A stretch of 64,000 bases of DNA from Bacillota bacterium (GTDB lineage: Bacteria; Bacillota; Clostridia; Acetivibrionales; DSM-1351): contig JAEZIB010000182.1 in assembly GCA_023416275.1 (NCBI GenBank), positions 15,637 to 79,636 of the forward strand. Reading direction: 5' to 3'. Below are positions 35,008 through 42,013 of this stretch, piece by piece (the first letter of the stretch is position 1; every line of letters starts with the position of its first letter). Below the pieces are notes generated by a model. That model had not been told where the DNA came from. It was given only the letters and a program-made list of their open reading frames with translations, and ran no database searches. The translations under genes and the position numbers were made by a program.

Positions 35008-35946
35008 ATAATAGTAGATGCACATTGTGATACAATTACAACCATTATGGAAACGGGTGAACAGCTTTTAGATAATAAAGGGCATATTGATTTGAAGAGA
35101 CTCAAAGAATATGATAGTTTTGTTCAGTTTTTTGCAGCTTTTATTTCACCTAAACATGCTAAAATGGGTGCTTTGTGTCGTGCTATTGATATAATTGACA
35201 GATTATACAAGGAAATTGAAATTAATAAGGATGATATCACGTTATGCCGTAATTACAACGATATAATTTCTGCAACGGAAGCTCATAAAATTGCTGCTAT
35301 ACTTACTATTGAAGGCGGAGATGCGTTAGAAGGAAGCCTATCAGCATTGCGTATGTTATATGAACTGGGAGTAAGGGCGATAACGTTGACTTGGAACTAC
35401 AGAAACCAGATAGCAGATGGAGTAGCAGATGCAATCACAGGTGGTGGACTTACGCCCTTTGGCAAAAATGTTGTAGCAGAAATGAATAGGCTTGGTATGA
35501 TGGTAGATGTATCCCATATATCTGAAGCTGGTTTTTGGGATGCGATAAGCCTTAGCAAGGCCCCGATAATTGCATCTCACTCTAACGCTAAGAAAATTTG
35601 CAATCACAGAAGAAATCTTACAGATGATCAGCTTTTAGCGTTAAAGAAAAATGGCGGTGTTACAGGGATAAATTTGTGCCCTGATTTTATTTGCAGCGAC
35701 ACAAAGGCTTCCATGAAGCATGTAATAGACCATATAGAATATATTGTTGCATTGACAGGGGAAGACACAATAGGATTAGGTGCAGATTATGATGGAATAG
35801 ATGCTACACCTGAAGGGTTAGAGGGAGTACAATGTATTAATAACCTGTTAAATGAATTATTAAGGCTAAACTATAGTGATACTTTAGTTAATAAGCTTGC
35901 AGGAAAGAACTTTCTAAGAGTTATAAAGAGGGTATTAACTAATTAA
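35005..35946 (+). CDS. Membrane dipeptidase family (M19) peptidase
   Basis: A 313-residue zinc dipeptidase of the renal-dipeptidase family. The metal ligands appear in VDAHCDTI (HxD), IEGGDAL (bridging Glu), VDVSHISEAGFWD and ASHSNAKKICNHRRNLTDDQ. IGLGADYDGID closes the barrel. No signal peptide is visible despite the family name, so it is probably cytoplasmic. Substrates are dipeptides, possibly including D-amino acid forms. The start is fused to module B. Its 3' end overlaps, by 12 bp on the opposite strand, the small secreted protein gene. Confidence 0.92.
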   Translation: MIIVDAHCDTITTIMETGEQLLDNKGHIDLKRLKEYDSFVQFFAAFISPKHAKMGALCRAIDIIDRLYKEIEINKDDITLCRNYNDIISATEAHKIAAILTIEGGDALEGSLSALRMLYELGVRAITLTWNYRNQIADGVADAITGGGLTPFGKNVVAEMNRLGMMVDVSHISEAGFWDAISLSKAPIIASHSNAKKICNHRRNLTDDQLLALKKNGGVTGINLCPDFICSDTKASMKHVIDHIEYIVALTGEDTIGLGADYDGIDATPEGLEGVQCINNLLNELLRLNYSDTLVNKLAGKNFLRVIKRVLTN

Positions 35947-36225
35947 TACCCAACTCTTATTAACGTCTGGTGTCTTATAATTAAAGTAGCCAGAATCCTT
36001 ACGCTTATATAGTTTTCCTTTATATTGTACGATATCATTTATACGATATTGGTGCAATAATTCTTTCAGGTAGCTCCAAAGAGGATAATCACTAATATCA
36101 TCAGTTTTAGCAGTTATTGTCCCTGTTATAGATGGAAGTGTTTTTGTGTATACAGCCATTGAGTCTGAAAGCATAGAGGTCACAATACAAATAATAATAG
36201 CCAGTGGAATTAGTATTCTTTTCAT
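35935..36225 (-). CDS. Small secreted protein: SipW-type signal + CBM5/12-like domain
   Basis: A 96-residue protein. Residues 1-40 (MKRILIPLAIIICIVTSM, then SMAVYTKTLPSITGTITAK) closely match the N-terminus of the TasA-like protein just upstream, including the A-x-Y-TKTL-S-ITG block. This is a shared signal peptide and post-cleavage segment. The rest (YRINDIVQYKGKLYKRKDSG and PDVNKSWVLIS) resembles a CBM5/12 carbohydrate-binding fold (I-V-Y-G-Y...W). It starts 25 bp after the TasA-like stop with AGGAGGT. It may be a surface protein handled by the same SipW. Possibly a truncated fusion. Confidence 0.7.
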   Translation of the reverse strand: MKRILIPLAIIICIVTSMLSDSMAVYTKTLPSITGTITAKTDDISDYPLWSYLKELLHQYRINDIVQYKGKLYKRKDSGYFNYKTPDVNKSWVLIS

Positions 36226-36250
36226 GTATTGGACCTCCTAATAATTAAGA

Positions 36251-36799
36251 TTAATTGTGTAAGCACTGGGTTCCAGTAATAGTAACACTGATTGCTGTTG
36301 CGTTTTTGTTTTCAGCATTTAAAGTATCAACATTATTTTGGCCATTAGAATTTTTCCATTCTGCTACAAGCTTGTACTTTTGTGTGGCTTTAGTATTAGC
36401 TATAAATGCTTTTTCTACATTAAAGGACATTTCACCATTCTTGATAACTGTAGTACCAACTTGAGTATTATTTTCATCAAATATGCTTACGTTCAGCCCA
36501 TCAATAGCCTGCTTATCTGCTTTTGCAGCTACATTTAATGAAACTGTCATATCTGTATCAACTGCATTAACTGTTCCATCGGTACTAAAGTTAACAACTT
36601 CAAAATTCCACTCAGTTTTTTCTGATGGTGCCAATTCAATATCAGGAAAATGGGTTTCATTATTTCCGATATAAAAAGACTTAGCAGCTACATTTCCGGT
36701 AATTGGTGAAAGTGTTTTTGTATAAGTTGCAAAAGTTCCTGCTGCCATTGAAGTAGCAATAGTTAGTATTAGCGCTCCTATAATAATCTGTTTCTTCAT
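36251..36799 (-). CDS. TasA/camelysin-like SipW-dependent surface protein
   Basis: A 182-residue secreted protein. The N-terminus (MKKQIIIGALILTIATSMAA, GTFATYTKTLSPITGNVAA) is a SipW-class signal peptide with A-T-Y-T after the cleavage region. A single beta-rich domain follows, with DIELAPSEKTEWNFEVVNF and TATAISVTITG-like strands (NATAISVTITGTQCLHN at the C-terminus). This pattern matches TasA/CalY-type proteins, which form fibres in biofilm matrix or act as metalloproteases in some bacilli. No protease motif is visible. The gene starts after a module B hairpin and precedes the CBM-like gene. The sipW locus lies upstream on the same strand. Confidence 0.82.
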   Translation of the reverse strand: MKKQIIIGALILTIATSMAAGTFATYTKTLSPITGNVAAKSFYIGNNETHFPDIELAPSEKTEWNFEVVNFSTDGTVNAVDTDMTVSLNVAAKADKQAIDGLNVSIFDENNTQVGTTVIKNGEMSFNVEKAFIANTKATQKYKLVAEWKNSNGQNNVDTLNAENKNATAISVTITGTQCLHN

Positions 36800-36832
36800 A
36801 TAAGCCTCCTACGCCCACTTTGGGCACAAATT
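36797..36832 (-). promoter_or_regulatory. Leader module B of the TasA-like gene
   Basis: On the minus strand: a perfect GCCC-AAAGT-GGGC hairpin (36813-36825), GTAGGAGGCTTAT and the ATG. Confidence 0.7.
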
Positions 36833-37080
36833 AATATTAATATAGATAATAAAAGATACCTTGTAGAAATACATGGACATGGAAATTCCATGAAAGTAGT
36901 GATAGTATATTCGATAGTATTTATCATTTGTAAGTTTCTTGGTGGTTTACATAAAACAATCAACACGTATGATTATAGACTCAGGATTGGTTTAGGTCAA
37001 CAGGAATATAATTGAAAAGATTGGACTTTCAGACACGAAAAACGCTTGTTTTGATAAGAAATAAAAGCAGAGGTAAAAAG

Positions 37081-37135
37081 ACTAACTTTCCCTCATAAAA
37101 AGTCTATAGTGCGGAAGACTCATCAATGGCTGAAT
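37081..37135. repeat. Repeat A, left-half copy
   Basis: ACTAACTTTCCCTCATAAAA, GTCTATAGTGCGG and TCATCAATGGCTG, in the gap between the TasA-like gene and the permease fusion. I see no gene in 36833-37206. Confidence 0.55.
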
Positions 37136-37206
37136 AATAACCTTTATATAAAAGTAAAAATCTATTTAAATTCTGTTCGCAACCATTTTATCGATATAAA
37201 CTAAAA

Positions 37207-38616
37207 TTATTTCTCATTCATGCTACTCTTAATTATATATCGAAGCATTGCAACTATAGGCTTATAATAAAATAGCAGAATTATTGGGATGAATAACAAA
37301 ATCAGACGGCCTATCGTGCTATTGGCAAAGAGTATCAATAGGCCAAGCCATCGACTTTTACCAATATATTTTCCGTAAATTTGGTTTTTGTTTATAGTTT
37401 CTCTGTAGACTTTACCTTCATTTTCAGAAGGATGGTTATCAATAGAAACAATTACTTTTCCTGCTTGAAATAATTGCACTCTTGCAATGTTTGCTTCTCC
37501 GTTAGCTTCATAGATTACTATATCACCTTTTGATGCTTCGATATCATCAGTTTTAAAAAACACTAAGTCGTTGTACAAAATTGCCGGCTGCATTGTATCT
37601 GATTGAAATACATACGGAATAACCCTAAAGATTGCTATTTCTTTTCTGGCTGTAGATATAGAAATTAGAAGCACTATTACGTTAATAATAATAAATGACA
37701 GTATTATCATAAATAATAATGAGTTTAATATTTTTGTCAAAATTCTAAGTTTTGTATTTGCATCAATTCTGTGAGTTGCAACACGTTTGAGTTTAGAATC
37801 AGCTTGCATTGTAATTATTACATCATCAGATATATCATAATCCATAGTATAGAAAGAGAAATTGTAATATTCTGCGTTTATTATTCCTTTAGCAATTATT
37901 ACTAGAATACAAATAATGGAGGCTAAAATCAAAATAGAAATATATTTAGAAAATTGAGAAAAGATATTCATACTGTTAAAATTGCTTTTATCGCTTATAA
38001 TGTTGTAATATCCAAGAAAATGTTTGAGAACAGCAATTAATAAAATTGAGATAAACATTACATAGTTTGATATTATACCTTTTTTAAAATATAGTGAAGA
38101 TGTCATAGTAACAATAATTATAAATATAAAATCTATTAAACCAAGTGCAAAAATAGGCATGATATACTCAAATACTAATGGATATTTTAACAAGGAGGTT
38201 AAAAAAAGCATTATAAAAAAACCAAACCCATAAATAAAGGTTATTGTAATAAGTCTAGCGTACAGCTTTGTAAGAATCATTTTAATCGGACTAAAGCCAA
38301 ACTTAATAGGAATATACCATTTGTTGTTCCGTATTTCATCAAAAGTCAAAAAGTGATAGTTTGCGGCTAAATATATAACAATAAAAAGATAGAATATATC
38401 TACATAAATTAAAAGAGTACTGAAACAGGTTGGGCTCATATACTTTGGTACTGCATCGGATAATACACTTTTATCAAGAGTTCTAAGGATATAATGAACC
38501 GCAAAAGAAATCAAAGCAAGAAACAGAGCATATTCAAAACTCCTTTTTCTACTGATTGAATGTTCAAAATAAGATTCTGTTAATTCTTTTTTTAATATGC
38601 TTTTATTGTATATCAT
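37207..38616 (-). CDS. ABC-2-like permease fused to an inactive SipW-like domain
   Basis: A 469-residue membrane protein. Residues 1-250 hold about six hydrophobic helices (LFLALISFAVHYIL, LLIYVDIFYLFIVIYLAA, LITITFIYGFGFFIMLF and others), like an ABC-2 permease. Residues about 295-320 add another helix. Residues 332-422 align with the SipW in this locus: FQSDTMQP (338-344) versus SASMSP, DLVFFKTDDIEASKGDIVIY versus GSIILSK...GDIVTF, and NIARV versus ITHRI. The catalytic Ser is Thr341 and the His is Ala378, so peptidase activity is not expected. Two C-terminal helices finish it. It overlaps the ATPase homologue by 14 bp. Confidence 0.78.
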   Translation of the reverse strand: MIYNKSILKKELTESYFEHSISRKRSFEYALFLALISFAVHYILRTLDKSVLSDAVPKYMSPTCFSTLLIYVDIFYLFIVIYLAANYHFLTFDEIRNNKWYIPIKFGFSPIKMILTKLYARLITITFIYGFGFFIMLFLTSLLKYPLVFEYIMPIFALGLIDFIFIIIVTMTSSLYFKKGIISNYVMFISILLIAVLKHFLGYYNIISDKSNFNSMNIFSQFSKYISILILASIICILVIIAKGIINAEYYNFSFYTMDYDISDDVIITMQADSKLKRVATHRIDANTKLRILTKILNSLLFMIILSFIIINVIVLLISISTARKEIAIFRVIPYVFQSDTMQPAILYNDLVFFKTDDIEASKGDIVIYEANGEANIARVQLFQAGKVIVSIDNHPSENEGKVYRETINKNQIYGKYIGKSRWLGLLILFANSTIGRLILLFIPIILLFYYKPIVAMLRYIIKSSMNEK

Positions 38617-39568
38617 GTTGCCTCATCAACCCTTGAATAGAGTTTTTAATGTTTTTATTGTTTTTCAGCACAAAAGTCGGATCTATTTTAAAGGAGCCTA
38701 ATGCATCAAACAGAAGTAGCCCTGCTTGCTTACTGTCTGTATTAGTAATTACCTGCAGGGTATCATCTTCAATTTGATACTCAAATTGTGGCAGAGCATA
38801 CCTAAGTGATTGTATTGTATAGTTCAAATTCTCTGCTTCAATCAAATAAGTTACTCTGTCATATTCAAGAAAGTTATTAAGAGTATCATTATAAAGTATT
38901 CTGCCTTTATCTATATAACATACATGGCTGCTGATAATTTGAGCAAGATCATAGCACTGTGTACTAATAATCAACGACTTTCCTAAGTATGGAAGACGTG
39001 AAGTCAATTTGTTTATTGTAGTTATTTCTTTTGGTGTATAGTGAAGCTTTGGGAGATTAAAAATTATTAGGATACTATCGCTTAACATTGCAGCAGTTAG
39101 GATAACTATGGATTTTTCCTGAATAGTGAGCAAAGAGATGGGAGTAAGGCATATATACCCCATGTCTGAAGCTACAAGGAAATTAAGCAAATATTCCTGT
39201 CTGTCAATAGACTCCCTGTTAGAATTACTTGTAATAAACATCAAATATTCCAGCACATTCATATTTCCATAAGCCATGCTGGTACTGCCAATATAAAATA
39301 CATGGGGGAGGATGGTGCTTTTTTTCTTAGTGGTATCAAAACCTGCAATCATCAATTTACCCTTCTCATAAGCTTTTGCATTTGCCATAATCTCAAGTAA
39401 AAGCTTGATTTCATATACCGAGCTTCCAAGTACAGTCCATAGTTCACCTGGATTTGCAGAAAAATTAATGTCTTTTAAAACCTGTTCAATAGGTAGCCCA
39501 GGCTCCTGTATATTTGCATAAAATTCATTTGAATAAAGGTTTTTCAAAAGTATTGTAGGCTTTGGCAT
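38603..39568 (-). CDS. ABC-type ATPase homologue without catalytic motifs (pseudo-ATPase)
   Basis: A 321-residue protein with the overall layout of an ABC ATPase: VLKDINFSANPGELWTVLG (residues 30-48), GKLMIAGFD, MNVLEYLMF, GKSLIISTQ and YIDKGRILYNDTL. Each catalytic motif is altered. Walker A reads GSSVYEIKL (48-56), with no GKT/S. The signature is SLLTIQEK in place of LSGGQ. Walker B is ILIIFNLP, with no D-E. The H-loop His is Gln204. ATP hydrolysis by this subunit alone is therefore unlikely. A further C-terminal domain (about 230-321) follows. It lies 24 bp downstream of sipW and overlaps the permease fusion. Confidence 0.78.
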   Translation of the reverse strand: MPKPTILLKNLYSNEFYANIQEPGLPIEQVLKDINFSANPGELWTVLGSSVYEIKLLLEIMANAKAYEKGKLMIAGFDTTKKKSTILPHVFYIGSTSMAYGNMNVLEYLMFITSNSNRESIDRQEYLLNFLVASDMGYICLTPISLLTIQEKSIVILTAAMLSDSILIIFNLPKLHYTPKEITTINKLTSRLPYLGKSLIISTQCYDLAQIISSHVCYIDKGRILYNDTLNNFLEYDRVTYLIEAENLNYTIQSLRYALPQFEYQIEDDTLQVITNTDSKQAGLLLFDALGSFKIDPTFVLKNNKNIKNSIQGLMRQHDIQ

Positions 39569-39592
39569 TTAATTAACCTCTAAGTTCAATAG

Positions 39593-40075
39593 TTAGTATA
39601 ATTTCATAACAAATACTGCTTTTACATTTTGTGGTGGTAATAGCTCAATGTCAGGGGTATTGTTTGGATTATCTCCTTTTGTTCTATATTTAATACTGTC
39701 CTCCTTAACAACTTCTATTATTCTATGGGTAATTATTGCTTCTGCTTGAGAGAAGGTAACAATATCACCAACTTTAAGAGAAGATGCGTCAGTAGGTTTT
39801 TTTGATAATATTATTGAGCCGGTTTTAAGAGTGGGTGACATACTTGCAGACTTAATAATATATAGCTGATACCCAAAAATCTGAGGAGTCTCACCAGAAT
39901 ATTTTGATAATAGTACAGATATTAGTGTACTAAAAAGTAACAAGTAAATAAGTGCATATATCGTAAATTTAACTAACTTGATACATTTTGAATTAGTATT
40001 TGCTCGCTTTGCTTCCTCTATCTCATTTCTTAACAGCTCAATTTCTTTGTCTGTTGTATATTTAGTGTTTTTCAT
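39593..40075 (-). CDS. sipW: SipW-type signal peptidase
   Basis: A 160-residue signal peptidase of the archaeal/eukaryotic-like (Ser/His) class. It has one N-terminal membrane segment (FTIYALIYLLLFSTLISVLL, about 37-56). Catalytic S78 is in SASMSPTL, H117 in AIITHRII, and D135 in RTKGDNP. It lacks the C-terminal hydrophobic helix often present in SipW. This class processes TasA/TapA-type precursors. I start at 40075 (MKNTKYTTDK), after GGAGATAAGT; longer in-frame starts lack an SD. First gene of the minus-strand sipW-ATPase-permease operon. Confidence 0.92.
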   Translation of the reverse strand: MKNTKYTTDKEIELLRNEIEEAKRANTNSKCIKLVKFTIYALIYLLLFSTLISVLLSKYSGETPQIFGYQLYIIKSASMSPTLKTGSIILSKKPTDASSLKVGDIVTFSQAEAIITHRIIEVVKEDSIKYRTKGDNPNNTPDIELLPPQNVKAVFVMKLY

Positions 40076-40299
40076 ACTTATCTCCATTACAATAAAACTT
40101 CTTATTGAGTTTATTATATATAATAGTATTCTCAATACAACTGCAGTTTATTTGATTGATTCTTGCATAAAAGCAAATGAAAACAAAAACTAATTACACT
40201 GGAAAAATATTTTTTGAATAAATGGAACTTAAAACTTGCATAGTTTAATATTATGTATTAAAATAGCATTATTGAAAACGATACTTGGAGGAGATATTT

Positions 40300-41574
40300 A
40301 TGATATATTATGAATCTTTATCAAGAGATGACCTAAAAAATGAAATAGAAGCTTTAGAAAACCGATATAATGCGTTTAAAGAACAAAAGTTAAAGTTAGA
40401 TATGACAAGAGGTAAGCCTTGTTCAGATCAACTTGATATATGTATGGATATGCTGGATATGCCGTCAAAAGAGCTTCGTAAGGCTGCTGACGGAACAGAT
40501 TGTTTAAATTATGGAGTTCTTGATGGCTTACCAGAAGCAAAAGCACTTTTTGCAGAAATGTTAGAAGTTAACACTAATGAGATAATAATTGGAGGTAATT
40601 CAAGCTTAAATCTCATGTATGATACTATTGCAAGGGCTATGTCTCTTGGTGTTATGGGATGTACACCTTGGTCAAAGCAGGAAAAGGTTAAATTTTTGTG
40701 CCCTAGTCCTGGATATGACAGACACTTTGCTATATGTGAATTGTTTGGAATTGAAATGATTGTTGTAGATATGAAGCAGGATGGTCCTGATATGGATGCC
40801 GTTGAAAAGCTTGTTTCCGAGGACGAGACAATAAAGGGTATTTGGTGTGTTCCTAAATATAGCAATCCTGATGGAATTACATATTCCGATGAGGTTGTTA
40901 ACAGATTTGCAGCTCTAAAGCCAAAGGCAAACGATTTCAGAATATTTTGGGATAATGCATATTGTGTTCACCATCTCTCAGATAAGCCTGATATGCTCAA
41001 AAACATTTTGACTGCATGTAAGGAAGCAGGAAATGAAAATATGGTTTATATATTTGCTTCCACTTCAAAGATAAGCTTTCCAGGTGCAGGTGTTGCTGTT
41101 ATGGCTTCAAGTTCTGACAATATAAACAGCATAAAGAAGAGCTTGACAATACAAACAATTGGACATGACAAGGTAAATCAATTAAGACATGTTAAGTACT
41201 TCAAGGATCTAGATGGAATAAACCTTCATATGAAAAAACATGCTGTTATATTAAAGCCAAAGTTTGATATGGTTTTAGAGATACTTGATAAAGAATTGGG
41301 CGGGAAAGAAATAGCATCTTGGAATAAGCCAAATGGTGGGTATTTCATTAGTCTGAATACAATGGATAACTGTGCACAGGAAGTTGCAAAATTAGCTCAA
41401 GAGGCTGGTGTTGCACTTACTAAAGCAGGAGCAACTTATCCATATGGAAAGGATCCTCTTGATAGGAATATAAGAATTGCGCCTACAATGCCTCCAGTTG
41501 AAGAACTAAAAAAGGCAATTGAGATATTTGCAATTTGTATTCAATTGGTTAGTGCAAAGAAATTCTTAAAATAG
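40300..41574 (+). CDS. Class I aminotransferase (MocR-like/PF12897 type)
   Basis: A 424-residue PLP-dependent aminotransferase of the Aminotran_MocR group: MIYYESLSRDDLKNEIEALE, LDMTRGKPCSDQLDICMDML, the IIGGNSSLNLMYD and CPSPGYDRHFAI motifs, WCVPKYSNPDGITYSD, and FASTSKISFPGAGVAVMA with the PLP lysine in STSK. The C-terminus has KPNGGYFISL and NIRIAPTMPP. The family is annotated as aspartate or alanine-type aminotransferase; the substrate is not decided here. ATG 40300 with GGAGGAG upstream. A strong terminator follows. Confidence 0.92.
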   Translation: MIYYESLSRDDLKNEIEALENRYNAFKEQKLKLDMTRGKPCSDQLDICMDMLDMPSKELRKAADGTDCLNYGVLDGLPEAKALFAEMLEVNTNEIIIGGNSSLNLMYDTIARAMSLGVMGCTPWSKQEKVKFLCPSPGYDRHFAICELFGIEMIVVDMKQDGPDMDAVEKLVSEDETIKGIWCVPKYSNPDGITYSDEVVNRFAALKPKANDFRIFWDNAYCVHHLSDKPDMLKNILTACKEAGNENMVYIFASTSKISFPGAGVAVMASSSDNINSIKKSLTIQTIGHDKVNQLRHVKYFKDLDGINLHMKKHAVILKPKFDMVLEILDKELGGKEIASWNKPNGGYFISLNTMDNCAQEVAKLAQEAGVALTKAGATYPYGKDPLDRNIRIAPTMPPVEELKKAIEIFAICIQLVSAKKFLK

Positions 41575-41662
41575 CTTGAAGGTTTAAATAATAATGCTTA
41601 TAATTTGTATATAGAGATTTAATTCTCAATGTTTTCTCAAATTAGTTTTATAGAAATTTACT

Positions 41663-41723
41663 CGCAACGCCGCCATATTACACTTAAATTAGTGTTAGTA
41701 TAAGCGGCGTTGCGATTTTTTTT
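41663..41723 (+). terminator. Strong terminator after the aminotransferase gene
   Basis: CGCAACGCCGC (41663-41673) and GCGGCGTTGCG (41704-41714), with an inner ACACT/AGTGT pair, end in eight T. Confidence 0.9.
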
Positions 41724-41905
41724 GCAGTCAGTCTAATGCAGCCGCATTTATGTCCATACTGAAGCTCTGGGACACAATTCTTTATATGAGCCTTGACAAA
41801 GGTGGATACCTGACACACGGAAGCACCGTGAACTTCTCAGGAAAGCTCAACAGCGTCGTTCATTATGGGGTTGATTATGTAAAAGTTTATTTAAAACTGA
41901 TTTAG
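41723..41905 (+). pseudogene. glyA: Relic fragment of serine hydroxymethyltransferase (glyA)
   Basis: A 60-codon frame reads [20 protein letters not shown], then [20 protein letters not shown] and [11 protein letters not shown] before running out at a TAG. This matches the GlyA stretch 'SGSQAN...GD-ILGM-L-HGGHLTHG-PVNFSGK-YN-V-YGVD'. Both ends of the enzyme are missing and key residues are changed. Its GC content is clearly higher than the flanks. It is a truncated pseudogene. The fragment abuts the preceding terminator. Confidence 0.8.
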
Positions 41906-42013
41906 AAGGAATTTGTAAGTGAAAAGTAGAATTATGTATTTAATAAGTTTTTAAAATAGACATTTGTCTATTAAATGTTTAGTATAAAATAATTTTTGAA
42001 TTGAGGTGCTGTT

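Noticed and set aside
35935..35946. Convergent overlap between the dipeptidase and the small secreted protein as a possible annotation error
   Set aside because: Both frames have good SDs and recognisable motifs up to their stops; a 12-bp tail overlap of convergent genes is ordinary.
37207..39568. ABC pair dismissed as frameshifted pseudogenes
   Set aside because: Both frames are intact, have SDs, overlap by 14 bp and keep family-level landmarks, so degeneration of motifs is better read as functional divergence pending comparison.
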